From contig JAPYQN010000001.1 of the NCBI GenBank assembly GCA_029941465.1, positions 129,708-169,358 on the forward strand: a stretch of 39,651 nt of DNA. Direction: 5' to 3'. Shown here piece by piece: positions 19,368-28,745 of this stretch. The position numbers and the translations under genes were made by a program. Within the stretch, counting starts at the first letter, position 1; each line of letters opens with the position of its first letter. The DNA is from Gammaproteobacteria bacterium (lineage in GTDB: Bacteria > Pseudomonadota > Gammaproteobacteria > Steroidobacterales > UBA11654). The notes under the pieces are model-generated. The model was not told where the DNA came from. It saw nothing but the letters and a program-made list of their open reading frames with translations, and did not search any database.

Positions 19368-21410
19368 ATGAAACTTCCAGTTGAATGGCTTAAGGAGCAC
19401 AATAAAAAGGATACTGATGTTCATAATCTTATCCATAAGTTAACTCTTGCTGGTATTGAATGTAAATTAATTAATCATAATAATAAACCGGTTATTGATT
19501 TCTCGTTAACACCCAACCGTGCTGATTGTTTTAGTCTCAAAGGAATTTTGCAAGAAATTGCAGCAATCGATAATAAAAAATTAAAAAAGCTCAAGACTCA
19601 AACCTCAAAGATTAACCATAACCAAACCCTCCCAGTAGAAATTGAGTCAACTCAGGATTGTCCTGTGTTTATCACTCGAGTTATTAAAGATTTTGACAAT
19701 AAAATTAGCTCACCACAATGGCTTAAAGATCGACTTGAACTATGTGGGTTCAAATCAGTTAATTTAGTCGTGGATATCGCTAACTATGTGATGCTAGAAA
19801 CTGGCCAACCCCTTCATACATATGACTTTGATAGCGTAGACTCAAAGATTATTGTTCGTAGAGCTAAAAACAAAGAATTAATTAAAATTCTTGATGGAAG
19901 CAGTAAAATCTTAAATAAAGATTTTCTTGTTATTGCAGATAAAGATAAAACACTAGGTATAGCGGGCATTATGGGAAGTGAAGCATCAGGTATCTCTGAA
20001 ACAACCACTTCCATACTTTTAGAATCTGCATACTTTAATTTTGAAACAATTATGGGAAAATCACGCTTACTTAATTTATACAGTGAAGCTAGTTTAAGAT
20101 TTGAAAGAGGAGTAGACCCCAATATTCAATCTCATGCAGTGGAACGATTTACAGAATTGTTAAACCAGGAAGCAGGTGGTAATAACGGTCCAATTAAACA
20201 AACATTAAGTAATAAAGATAAGCCAGAGAATAAGTTTATTTTTCTTAGAAAAAACCAAATAAGAAAAACTTTAGGTGTAACTATCCCAAATAAATCTATT
20301 GTCAATATCCTTAAAAGATTAAACATGGAGCTGCAAGAAAAAGACTTTGGTTATGAAGGATGGAGTGTAAAGGCGCCAAGTTACCGTTTTGATCTTCAAG
20401 ATGAATGCGATTTAATTGAAGAAATAGCGAGAATTTATGGATATGAAAAAATACCTGAATCCACAGAAAAGCAAAATATAAATCTTCAGTTAAGCTCCTT
20501 GAGAGTAGAAAAGAAAAATAAGATTAGTAACCTTCTCTGCAACTTTGGCTATTCAGAAGTTGTTAACTACAGTTTTGTTAGTCCAGCAATGAATTTACTA
20601 TCAAAAAAATCATACTCTGATGCCTTAGATATACAAAACCCTTTGTCTATTGATATGTCTGTTATGCGAAACTCATTGTGGCCAGGTCTAATGACTAATC
20701 TTTCACATAATATAAAAAGACAACAAAATGATATTTGTTTATTTGAGATTGGAAAAGTCTTCTCTTCTCATAAAAAAATACCAGATGAAAAGCTTGTAAT
20801 ATCAGGACTTGCCTATGGAAATAGACACAATGAGCAATGGGGCGAGACAACTAAATCCGTTGATTTCTATGATGTTAAAGGACATCTAGAGGATATATTT
20901 AATCAATTTCAAATAACTGGAAATATTTCATTTAAAAAAATTAAGCATAATATGCTGTGTCCTGGTAAAAGTGCTTCAATTCAACTTAGAAATAAAACAA
21001 TAGGCTTCATTGGTGAACTAAATCCAGAATTATCTGATGAGCTTAAACTGGACTCAAACCCAGTTATGTTTGAGTTAGATTATGATGCCCTTAAAATGAA
21101 TAAACAGATTAACCATATTCCCACTAAATATTTTCCATATTCTAGAAGAGATCTTTCTATATTAATGGATATTGATATGGAAATTAAATCCATAATAAAA
21201 ATGATAGATGCTCTTAAAATCAAAGACTTAAGTAAAATAATTATTTTTGATGTGTACATGGGTGATAAGATGTCTGCTGATAAAAAAAGTGTCGCTCTAG
21301 GGTTGATTTTTCAATCAAAATCACGCACCCTAAAAGATGATGAGATCGATAAATATATGCTGAAAATAAATCAACTTATACTCAAAGAAATGAATCTAAT
21401 AATAAGATAA
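19368..21410 (+). CDS. pheT: phenylalanyl-tRNA synthetase beta subunit, apparently lacking the N-terminal tRNA-binding (OB-fold) domain
   Basis: [12 protein letters not shown]...AGIECKLI runs almost directly into [17 protein letters not shown]3/B4, B5 and C-terminal FDX-ACB ([15 protein letters not shown]) regions present; 680 aa against about 795 aa in E. coli. Confidence 0.95.
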   Translation: MKLPVEWLKEHNKKDTDVHNLIHKLTLAGIECKLINHNNKPVIDFSLTPNRADCFSLKGILQEIAAIDNKKLKKLKTQTSKINHNQTLPVEIESTQDCPVFITRVIKDFDNKISSPQWLKDRLELCGFKSVNLVVDIANYVMLETGQPLHTYDFDSVDSKIIVRRAKNKELIKILDGSSKILNKDFLVIADKDKTLGIAGIMGSEASGISETTTSILLESAYFNFETIMGKSRLLNLYSEASLRFERGVDPNIQSHAVERFTELLNQEAGGNNGPIKQTLSNKDKPENKFIFLRKNQIRKTLGVTIPNKSIVNILKRLNMELQEKDFGYEGWSVKAPSYRFDLQDECDLIEEIARIYGYEKIPESTEKQNINLQLSSLRVEKKNKISNLLCNFGYSEVVNYSFVSPAMNLLSKKSYSDALDIQNPLSIDMSVMRNSLWPGLMTNLSHNIKRQQNDICLFEIGKVFSSHKKIPDEKLVISGLAYGNRHNEQWGETTKSVDFYDVKGHLEDIFNQFQITGNISFKKIKHNMLCPGKSASIQLRNKTIGFIGELNPELSDELKLDSNPVMFELDYDALKMNKQINHIPTKYFPYSRRDLSILMDIDMEIKSIIKMIDALKIKDLSKIIIFDVYMGDKMSADKKSVALGLIFQSKSRTLKDDEIDKYMLKINQLILKEMNLIIR

Positions 21411-21709
21411 TGACCTTAACAAAATCAGACATCGTTGAAGACTTAAACAATGAAATAGGTCTTAATAAAAGAGAAGCTAAAGAATTAGTAGACTCTCTAT
21501 TTAATAATATAAAAAATAAATTAGAGAAAGGCCATGAAGTTAAGCTTTCAGGTTTTGGTAATTTCCAACTAAAAAATAAATCACCCAGACCTGGTAGAAA
21601 TCCACGAACTGGTGAAGATGTTGAAATAACAGCACGAAAGGTTGTTACATTTAAATCAGGTCAGAAATTAAAGGAAGCAGTCAAGACTTTATCAAGTGAT
21701 TCAGAATAA
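21410..21709 (+). CDS. ihfA: integration host factor alpha subunit
   Basis: [28 protein letters not shown]...[43 protein letters not shown]; located just after pheT. Confidence 0.96.
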   Translation: MTLTKSDIVEDLNNEIGLNKREAKELVDSLFNNIKNKLEKGHEVKLSGFGNFQLKNKSPRPGRNPRTGEDVEITARKVVTFKSGQKLKEAVKTLSSDSE

Positions 21710-22037
21710 CCCTCAACTTCCCTCAATACCTACAAAAAGATATTTTACTATTAGTGAAGCTAGCGATCTGTGTAAAGTAGAGGCTCATGTATTAAGATAT
21801 TGGGAACAGGAATTTACACAACTAAAACCCATAAAAAGACGGGGAAATAGAAGATACTATCAAAGACATGACGTCCTCCTTATAAGACAAATCAAAGAAT
21901 TACTCTATGATAGTGGATACACTATTAAAGGAGCAAAACAGAAACTAACACATGATGAAACTGAAAAAGTTTCAAAACAATCAACATTAAGTGATGTTAG
22001 ATCTGATCTTGAAGCAATCATTGATATCTTAGATTAA
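21696..22037 (+). CDS. MerR-family transcriptional regulator (conserved ihfA neighbour)
   Basis: [50 protein letters not shown] start overlapping the end of ihfA. Confidence 0.9.
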   Translation: MIQNNPQLPSIPTKRYFTISEASDLCKVEAHVLRYWEQEFTQLKPIKRRGNRRYYQRHDVLLIRQIKELLYDSGYTIKGAKQKLTHDETEKVSKQSTLSDVRSDLEAIIDILD

Positions 22038-22047
22038 TATTTTTCTA

Positions 22048-22121
22048 CGGGGCGTGGCGCAGCCTGGTAGCGCACCTGAATGGGGTTCAGGGGGTCAGAG
22101 GTTCAAATCCTCTCGTCCCGA
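22048..22121 (+). tRNA. tRNA-Pro(GGG), CCA not encoded
   Basis: CGGGGCG-TG-GCGC AGCCTGGTA GCGC-A-CCTGA ATGGGGT TCAGG-GGGTC-AGAGG TTCAAAT CCTCT-CGTCCCG-A; anticodon GGG; followed by ATATTT. Confidence 0.96.
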
Positions 22122-22129
22122 TATTTTCT

Positions 22130-22588
22130 TTAGTTCTTTGTATGTCCGTTAATGACTCTAGATATTTGTCGCCTAGAATAACCTGTATCTGCAGCTATAG
22201 CATCTATAGACCAATTCATTTTATTAAGCTCCAAAACTCTCAAATGCCTATTCTTAACTGTTTTAGTTCTTTTATTAGTAACTTTCAGAAGTTTCTCTAT
22301 AGAGTCAACTAAAATATCACTATAATTTTGATCCCTAGCCGTAGAACAGTGATCCCATAACATTATAAGGTTATAACAAGCATCTTCAGCATCATCTCTC
22401 CTTAAAGCCTCACGAAGAAAATGCGTTCTAAAAATAATATGACATGCTTCTTTTAAGTCTTCATCAATGGATTCTTTATTGAGGTAATTTTGGATAGCTT
22501 TAAGCTCTGCTTGCAAACCAAAACTAGCTAAGGTTAGACCTGCTTTAAATTCTAATTCTCTAATTACATTGTCTACAATATTGTTCAA
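22130..22588 (-). CDS. hypothetical protein with C-terminal helix-turn-helix-like region
   Basis: Complete ORF; C-terminal NKMNWSIDAIAADTGYSRRQISRVINGH resembles a HTH; no family recognised for the first ~100 aa. Confidence 0.65.
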   Translation of the reverse strand: MNNIVDNVIRELEFKAGLTLASFGLQAELKAIQNYLNKESIDEDLKEACHIIFRTHFLREALRRDDAEDACYNLIMLWDHCSTARDQNYSDILVDSIEKLLKVTNKRTKTVKNRHLRVLELNKMNWSIDAIAADTGYSRRQISRVINGHTKN

Positions 22589-22659
22589 AATATAAATACT
22601 GTCTATTCTTTTTCCGTTAACATTATAATTATTTAAGAATTTTTAAGATAAAAATACAA

Positions 22660-23691
22660 ATGAAAAGTGAAAATGCATATCTAATCCTTCTGGGTATAAT
22701 CACCATATTATTCTCAACACTGTTGTTTGACTATTTCATTCCTATTTTCTGGGCAGTCATTTTTTCAATACTTTTCTCCCCAATGCACAATGTCATAAAC
22801 CGATATATAAATAGACCTTCGCTCTCAAGTTGTTTAACTCTAATTGGTATCTTATGCATAGTCATCTTACCTAGTTTTTTTATTCTTGCTGCAATCACAA
22901 ATGAAATTTATCAAATACTTTCAAATATAGAATCAGGTCAATATGATATTCAGTCCTTCACAAAATCAGCCATAAGTATATTACCGCTCCTTGAGCAAAC
23001 AATAGATAAATTAGGCCTAAATATTGAAATGATTGGTAAGCAATTAAATGACTTTGCCTATGGTGTTGCTCAATTTTCCTACTCTGCCGTAATAAGAGCT
23101 AGTGAAAATATTGTTAATTTTGTTATCTCATTGTTGGTAATGGTTTACCTACTATTCTTTTTTCTAAGGGATGGTACAACTATTTTAGATGCCTGCATAG
23201 AAGCATTCCCATTGGAGGATCAGCATGAAAAATTTCTTTTAGATCAATTTAACCATGTTACAAAAGCAACCATTAAAGGTACTTTTTTAGTTGCATTATC
23301 ACAAGGTTTTCTTGGGTTTATAATCCTAACCCTGCTAAATGTTCAGGGCGCTGCATTGTGGGGCTTTATTATGGCTCTTTTTAGTATTTTACCTGGTATT
23401 GGAACTGCTATCGTATGGTTACCTATTGCTCTAGTACTCTTTTATAAGGGATTATGGTTCGAAGCTTCAATCTTAATATTTTCAGGTTTCTTTATAATTG
23501 GTATTGTTGATAACTTACTGAGGCCTTATTTAATCAGCAAAGAAACTAAATTACCTGATTATCTAGTATTGCTAACCACCATTGGAGGAATCAGTTTATT
23601 TGGAATATCTGGGTTTGTATTAGGGCCAATTATTGCAGCACTTTTTATTTCGTTATGGTCATTAATGAAAAAGATGAATGCACAGCCATAG
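22660..23691 (+). CDS. AI-2E family transporter / PerM-like permease
   Basis: Polytopic; FLRDGTTILDACIEAFPLEDQHEKFLLDQF...GTFLVALSQGFLGFIILTLLNVQGAALWGFIMALFSILPGIGTAIVWLP, DNLLRPYLISKETKLPDYLVLLTTIGGISLFGISGFVLGPIIAAL. Confidence 0.92.
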   Translation: MKSENAYLILLGIITILFSTLLFDYFIPIFWAVIFSILFSPMHNVINRYINRPSLSSCLTLIGILCIVILPSFFILAAITNEIYQILSNIESGQYDIQSFTKSAISILPLLEQTIDKLGLNIEMIGKQLNDFAYGVAQFSYSAVIRASENIVNFVISLLVMVYLLFFFLRDGTTILDACIEAFPLEDQHEKFLLDQFNHVTKATIKGTFLVALSQGFLGFIILTLLNVQGAALWGFIMALFSILPGIGTAIVWLPIALVLFYKGLWFEASILIFSGFFIIGIVDNLLRPYLISKETKLPDYLVLLTTIGGISLFGISGFVLGPIIAALFISLWSLMKKMNAQP

Positions 23692-23706
23692 CATACACAT
23701 ATAAAG

Positions 23707-25122
23707 ATGCCTCTAAATTTAAATCACTTTTTAAAGGAATTTGAAATAATAGTTGGTACCAATAACTGCATCTCTGATCAATCAAAGATAAAAGATTATC
23801 TTGAAGACTGGAGAGGGCAAATCAGAGGTTCTACCCCCCTAATACTATTTCCAAAAGCTTTAGATGAGGTTCAAAAAATTGTTTCACTTTGTTTTCTTAA
23901 CGATATCAAAATTGTAAGTCAGGGTGGAAACACGAGCTTATGTGGAGCTAATCTTCCTCAATCAAGCAAACATCAAATAGAAATTGTTTTGAATACTTCA
24001 AAATTAAATAAATTCTTGAGTTTTGATCCATACAATCAATCAATCATTGTAGAATCAGGCTGCATTCTTCAGAATATCCAAGAAATAGCAGATGACAATG
24101 ATCTATTTTTTCCTTTGAGTCTTAGTGCTGAAGGGTCATGCCAAATTGGTGGCAATGCTTCAACCAACGCTGGAGGAGTTAATGTTCTGAAATATGGCAT
24201 GACGAGGGATCAAGTTATGGGGATTGAAGTTGTGCTTCCTGATGGTTCTATTTTTTCAGATCTAAAATCATTAAAAAAAGATAATACTGGCTATGATTTA
24301 AAACAACTCTTTATTGGCGCTGAAGGAACATTAGGGGTAATTACAAAAGTGAGTCTAAAACTTGCATCTAAGCCAAAAAATACGGTGACATGCATGGTTG
24401 CCGTTAAATCTGTTGAAGATGCTATCAATCTTTTACAAAACACAAAAATAGCTTTCAGAGACAACGTCTCAGCGTTTGAATTCATGAGTGACACATGCAT
24501 TCAAGCTATAGAAAAATATTTGAATCATATGAAATTACCCCTCGGATCTAATCACTCATGGCAGATTATTTTTGAAATCATTAACCAGGAAGAACAAGAT
24601 ATTATTAATTTCCTTGGAAATCATATTGAATCAGGTCAAATTATTGATGGATTAATTGCTAACTCTGAAAAAGAAAAGAATGAAATATGGTTAGTTAGAC
24701 ATAGTATTTCAGAGGCTGAAAAACTATCCGGCAATGGTATTCATCATGATATTTCAATACCTATCAAGCGAATTCCTGAATTTCTTAAAATGGCAAAACC
24801 GGCTATGAAAAAAATAGTAGGCTCATCAATTGTTTATACCTTTGGTCATCTGGGAGATGGAAATCTTCATTTTACTAAAACACAACCTGAGACTATGTCT
24901 GAAAGTGATTTTTTAGATAAAACCCATGAAATCAATCGTAGCGTACATGATACTGCAGAAACTTTAGGCGGTTCATTTAGCGCTGAACACGGAATCGGAT
25001 CAAAACTGATGGATGATTTGGTTCATTTTTCTGATCCTGTAAAGATTCAACTAATGCAAACCATTAAAAAATCTGTGGATCCAAAAAATATAATGAACCC
25101 CAATAAGCTGATTAAAATCTAA
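23707..25122 (+). CDS. FAD-binding oxidoreductase, GlcD / D-2-hydroxyglutarate dehydrogenase-like
   Basis: PLILFPKALDEVQKIVSLC, SQGGNTSLCGANLP, GGNASTNAGGVNVLKYGMTRDQVMGIEVVLPDG, TYTFGHLGDGNLHF-like YTFGHLGDGNLHF, AEHGIGSKLMDDL, DPKNIMNPNKL. Confidence 0.92.
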   Translation: MPLNLNHFLKEFEIIVGTNNCISDQSKIKDYLEDWRGQIRGSTPLILFPKALDEVQKIVSLCFLNDIKIVSQGGNTSLCGANLPQSSKHQIEIVLNTSKLNKFLSFDPYNQSIIVESGCILQNIQEIADDNDLFFPLSLSAEGSCQIGGNASTNAGGVNVLKYGMTRDQVMGIEVVLPDGSIFSDLKSLKKDNTGYDLKQLFIGAEGTLGVITKVSLKLASKPKNTVTCMVAVKSVEDAINLLQNTKIAFRDNVSAFEFMSDTCIQAIEKYLNHMKLPLGSNHSWQIIFEIINQEEQDIINFLGNHIESGQIIDGLIANSEKEKNEIWLVRHSISEAEKLSGNGIHHDISIPIKRIPEFLKMAKPAMKKIVGSSIVYTFGHLGDGNLHFTKTQPETMSESDFLDKTHEINRSVHDTAETLGGSFSAEHGIGSKLMDDLVHFSDPVKIQLMQTIKKSVDPKNIMNPNKLIKI

Positions 25123-25273
25123 ACCTTAAATGAGTAATCTTTGCTTGGATCCTTAAATGCTAGATCATTAACTTCTTTTAGAATCTGATTCATAACAGTT
25201 TGATTTAAAAACTGGGAATGACTAAAAAACCAGTTCTTCTATAATTATTAAGTTGGGAGTCAGAGAGTTGCAT
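25119..25273 (-). pseudogene. truncated, frameshifted 5' fragment resembling phytanoyl-CoA dioxygenase (PhyH) family
   Basis: ATG overlaps the hisE stop (TAATG). Frame 1: [22 protein letters not shown]; a one-base shift in the T5 run continues FLNQTVMNQILKEVNDLAFKDPSKDYSFKV*. Composite resembles the PhyH N-terminus (LT.EQ...Y...GFLVIPGFLS...V..L..EVD.L). Confidence 0.55.
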
Positions 25274-25578
25274 TATTTTTCCTTATGTCTATTCGCCAAT
25301 TCACTTGAAATCTCATTTAAGCTTAGATCGGAAGACTGAAGCAATACCAACATGTGATAAATTAGATCAGATGCTTCCCAAATAATATCATCACTTGAAG
25401 AGTTATCGTCTAAGTAAGCGACTGCAAGTTCACCACTTTCTTCAATTAACTTCTTGGCAATTAATTTTCGACCACCATCTAAAAGGGTGTTTGTATAACT
25501 TCCTGTGATTGGATTATTAATCCTTTCTTGAATTATTTCTTCTAGTTGAAAAATAAAATTATCTGAAATACTGTTCAT
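25273..25578 (-). CDS. hisE: phosphoribosyl-ATP pyrophosphatase (stand-alone HisE)
   Basis: [24 protein letters not shown]...[16 protein letters not shown]; overlaps the hisF end (ATGA). Confidence 0.93.
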   Translation of the reverse strand: MNSISDNFIFQLEEIIQERINNPITGSYTNTLLDGGRKLIAKKLIEESGELAVAYLDDNSSSDDIIWEASDLIYHMLVLLQSSDLSLNEISSELANRHKEK

Positions 25579-26342
25579 AGTCTTACCTCTATTTTATTAT
25601 CTTTCAGGTGTGTTTTTAAATCAGATATTTTGATGATATCTTTATGAAAAACTGAAGCTGCCAAGGCGCCACTAACATCACTTTTTAAAAAAACATCAAC
25701 AAAATGATCAATTGTTCCTGCACCACCTGAAGCAATGAGCGGAACATCTGAAAATCTCTTCATCTCCGAAAGTTGTAAAATATCATAACCTTTCCTAACG
25801 CCATCCTGATTTATGCAATTTAGGACAATTTCACCTGCACCTCTATCTTGAACCTCTTTTAACCATTCAGCTGTGAGTTTACCGGTTTGTTTTGTTTTAT
25901 CGGGATCTCCTGTATAGCTATAGACATAATATTGATCATTCATTTGGCAACTATCTATACCAACAACTACACATTGACTACCAAATTTATCCGCGAGAGT
26001 ATTGATTAATTTAGGTTGGTTGATCGCAGGTGTATTAATTGAAATTTTATCAGCACCAAAGTTAAGTATTTCTTCTGCGTCTACTATTGATTTAATGCCG
26101 CCAGCAACGCAAAAGGGTATATTGATATGTCTTGCAACTTCGTTGACCCATGAACGATCAACACGCCTACCTTCAGGACTAGCAGTTATATCATAAAAGA
26201 CAATTTCATCTGCCCCCTGATGGCTATATTTACTAGCTAAATCAATGATGTCTCCAACAACTTTATGATTTCTGAATTTAACTCCTTTAACCACCATGCC
26301 ATCTTTAACATCTAGACAAGATATTATTCTTCTTGTAAGAAT
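25575..26342 (-). CDS. hisF: imidazole glycerol phosphate synthase cyclase subunit, proposed ATT start
   Basis: Frame extends 15 codons upstream of the ATG at 26297: [28 protein letters not shown], matching MLAKRIIPCLDVKDGxVVKG of HisF and including the conserved catalytic Asp; SD AAGGAG 8 nt upstream of ATT; overlaps the hisA 3' end. Confidence 0.92.
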   Translation of the reverse strand: MLTRRIISCLDVKDGMVVKGVKFRNHKVVGDIIDLASKYSHQGADEIVFYDITASPEGRRVDRSWVNEVARHINIPFCVAGGIKSIVDAEEILNFGADKISINTPAINQPKLINTLADKFGSQCVVVGIDSCQMNDQYYVYSYTGDPDKTKQTGKLTAEWLKEVQDRGAGEIVLNCINQDGVRKGYDILQLSEMKRFSDVPLIASGGAGTIDHFVDVFLKSDVSGALAASVFHKDIIKISDLKTHLKDNKIEVRL

Positions 26343-27061
26343 TTTTTTATCTCCTTATCTGTGATTTTTTGTTCTAAAAGTGATTTTCCAGCAACAGCAG
26401 CATACATTGATAGGTCTCTTAGTTTTTGAAGATCGTTTAAACTACTTATGCCACCTGAACAAATAATTTTAGAATCTACAGAATGTTCCATGCACTGCTC
26501 ATAAAGGGCTAGATTAGGCCCTAGTAATGTTCCGTCTTTATTGATGTCAGTTATTAGAAAGTGAAAGAATCCACTATTATTAAATTTATTTAGCATTGAC
26601 CATAAATCTAAATCAGTCTGTTTTTGCCAACCATCTATCATCACCATTGGCATGTTATTATCAATAGAGATATCTAAAGCAATGATCACTCTTGATCTAT
26701 CATCCACATCAAGGCATTCGATAAATTCATCAAATTTTGTTATGGCAAAACTTCCTATCACAAGTTGCGTCAGGTCAGATTTTATCCATTTTCTTATAAG
26801 CTCTGGGTTTCTAATGCCACCTCCCATTTGAATTTTTAAATCAATGCAATTTAAGAGATTTTCTATTATCTCAGTATTAGTATTGACACCATCTTTTGAA
26901 CCATTCAAATCCACTAGGTGAAGATTGGTGCAGCCTAATTTTTGATAATGCTTTGCAAGTTCAATTGGATCTAAATCGTAATACGTCACTTCATCAAAAT
27001 TACCTTGATAAAGTCGTACACATTTCTGATTCAGAAGATCAATTGCAGGAATTAATTTCAT
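26324..27061 (-). CDS. hisA: ProFAR isomerase HisA
   Basis: [54 protein letters not shown]. Confidence 0.96.
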   Translation of the reverse strand: MKLIPAIDLLNQKCVRLYQGNFDEVTYYDLDPIELAKHYQKLGCTNLHLVDLNGSKDGVNTNTEIIENLLNCIDLKIQMGGGIRNPELIRKWIKSDLTQLVIGSFAITKFDEFIECLDVDDRSRVIIALDISIDNNMPMVMIDGWQKQTDLDLWSMLNKFNNSGFFHFLITDINKDGTLLGPNLALYEQCMEHSVDSKIICSGGISSLNDLQKLRDLSMYAAVAGKSLLEQKITDKEIKKFLQEE

Positions 27062-27066
27062 AGTAT

Positions 27067-27663
27067 TTATAGGTCAGTAAAGTTCCTTAAAATAATAGAT
27101 CCCTGTTCACCTGATTTTTCTGGGTGGAACTGTGTACCAATAAAATTATCTTTTTGTATTATTGCAGAGAATTTTTCTGAGTAAGTGGTTGATGCTATGG
27201 TTTCACTGCATAAAGGGACATAGTAACTATGCACAAAGTAGAAATGTGTCTCGTTATTAATACCGGTGGTTAGATTAGATGGAGACTCTAACTCAATTGT
27301 ATTCCAACCCATATGAGGAACAGGATAATCCTCTTCGATTTTAAACAATTTGCAGCCATCATTAAAAATGCCAAGACAACTAGTATCGTTTTCTTCGGAG
27401 TATTCCATAAAAATCTGCATTCCAAGACAAATACCTAATGTTGGTTGCGAGAGATCAATCACTGTTTCAATAATTTCTTGTTGAGATAGTTTATTCATGG
27501 CATTTTTTGCCGCACCAACGCCTGGCAAAATAACATGTGAAGAATTCCTTATTTGACTAACCTCATTGGTAACGATGAAGTTTATATTAATGCGATCCAA
27601 TGCAAATTTTAATGATGCAAGATTAGATCCAATACAATTAATGATAGCAACTTGTTTTTTCAT
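27067..27663 (-). CDS. hisH: imidazole glycerol phosphate synthase glutaminase subunit
   Basis: VILPGVGAAKNAM, LGICLGMQIF catalytic Cys, VPHMGWNTIE, GTQFHPEKSG. Confidence 0.97.
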   Translation of the reverse strand: MKKQVAIINCIGSNLASLKFALDRININFIVTNEVSQIRNSSHVILPGVGAAKNAMNKLSQQEIIETVIDLSQPTLGICLGMQIFMEYSEENDTSCLGIFNDGCKLFKIEEDYPVPHMGWNTIELESPSNLTTGINNETHFYFVHSYYVPLCSETIASTTYSEKFSAIIQKDNFIGTQFHPEKSGEQGSIILRNFTDL

Positions 27664-27665
27664 TG

Positions 27666-28745
27666 TTATAACAAACCCTTTGTGGTGGGTAAATCTCCAC
27701 TGTCAGTTTGCTTGATAGCTTGTGATAAGGCTCTTCCAACAGATTTAAAGCAAGCTTCAGCTTTGTGATGATCGTCCTCACCAGTTATTGATATATGAAT
27801 ATTAGCTTTCATACTCTGACTAAGAGTATAGAAAAAATGAGTAATAAGTTCAGTTGGCAGATCACCAATCTTTTCTCTATTGAATTCACCTTCAAACTTA
27901 AAGTAAGGTCTTCCTGATAAATCTATAGCCACCATAGCAAGAGCATCATCCATTGGGAGTGTGAATCCATATCGACCAATCCCAACTTTATTACTGAGTG
28001 CCTTATATAAGGCATCACCTATAGTAATTGAAACATCCTCAATTGTATGGTGTTCATCAATATGTAAATCGCCCTTGCATTCAACCTCCATGGATATATT
28101 GGAATGTTTAGCCAGTTGTTCAAGCATATGATCAAAAAATCCAATTCCTGTATTAATCTTAATTGGTGTCGAAGCAGATAAGTTGACACGTGTAAGAATT
28201 TCAGTTTCATTTGACTTTCTTAAAACCTCTGCCTGTCGGTCAACGTTAAGAATTGTATTCACTATCTTGTCCCATGCGTCATCTTTATAAGGATCTATCC
28301 TGATTCCTTGAATTTTCATCTTTTCAGCAAGCAACATATCTGCCTCTCGATCACCAATAACATATGATCTAGCTGTATCAATATTTTCATGGGTCAGGAA
28401 CTTAGTAAGAAGACCCGTTTTAGGTTTTCTGCAGTCGCACTGATCCTCAGCTAAATGAGGACAAATCAGAATTTCTCGAAAGTCTATTTCTTGAGTTGAG
28501 AATAAATCAAGAATGAATGATTGGCATTTATCAAATGCTTCTTGAGGAAACGAATCAGTGCCAAGACCATCTTGATTAGATACTATGACTAATTGGTAGC
28601 CATAATTATTGAGTTTCTTTAATGAAGATATCACTTTAGGAACTAACCTAATTTTAGATAAATCATCAACCTGATAATCTTCTGGCTCATAAATAATTGT
28701 TCCATCACGGTCTAAAAAGATAACTTTTAATGCCTGATCACTCAT
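27666..28745 (-). CDS. hisB: bifunctional histidinol-phosphatase / imidazoleglycerol-phosphate dehydratase
   Basis: HAD domain FLDRDGTIIYEP...CPHLAEDQCDCRKPKTGLL fused to IGPD TGIGFFDHMLEQLAKHS, DEHHTIEDV, ITGEDDHHKAEACFKSVGRAL. Confidence 0.97.
   Translation of the reverse strand: MSDQALKVIFLDRDGTIIYEPEDYQVDDLSKIRLVPKVISSLKKLNNYGYQLVIVSNQDGLGTDSFPQEAFDKCQSFILDLFSTQEIDFREILICPHLAEDQCDCRKPKTGLLTKFLTHENIDTARSYVIGDREADMLLAEKMKIQGIRIDPYKDDAWDKIVNTILNVDRQAEVLRKSNETEILTRVNLSASTPIKINTGIGFFDHMLEQLAKHSNISMEVECKGDLHIDEHHTIEDVSITIGDALYKALSNKVGIGRYGFTLPMDDALAMVAIDLSGRPYFKFEGEFNREKIGDLPTELITHFFYTLSQSMKANIHISITGEDDHHKAEACFKSVGRALSQAIKQTDSGDLPTTKGLL

Noticed and set aside
22048-22150. tRNA-Pro as integration site of a mobile element
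   Set aside because: No integrase, no duplicated tRNA 3' end and no foreign gene block nearby; only a single small HTH gene.
25205-25215. T5 slippery run in the PhyH-like fragment as programmed frameshifting
   Set aside because: The shifted frame ends after ~30 residues without the catalytic domain, so gene decay explains it better than recoding.
25210-25235. Inverted repeat AACTGG...CCAGTT followed by T-run on the minus strand, possible his operon terminator
   Set aside because: Only 6 bp with a 14-nt loop, and it coincides with the PhyH-like coding remnant; too weak to call a terminator.
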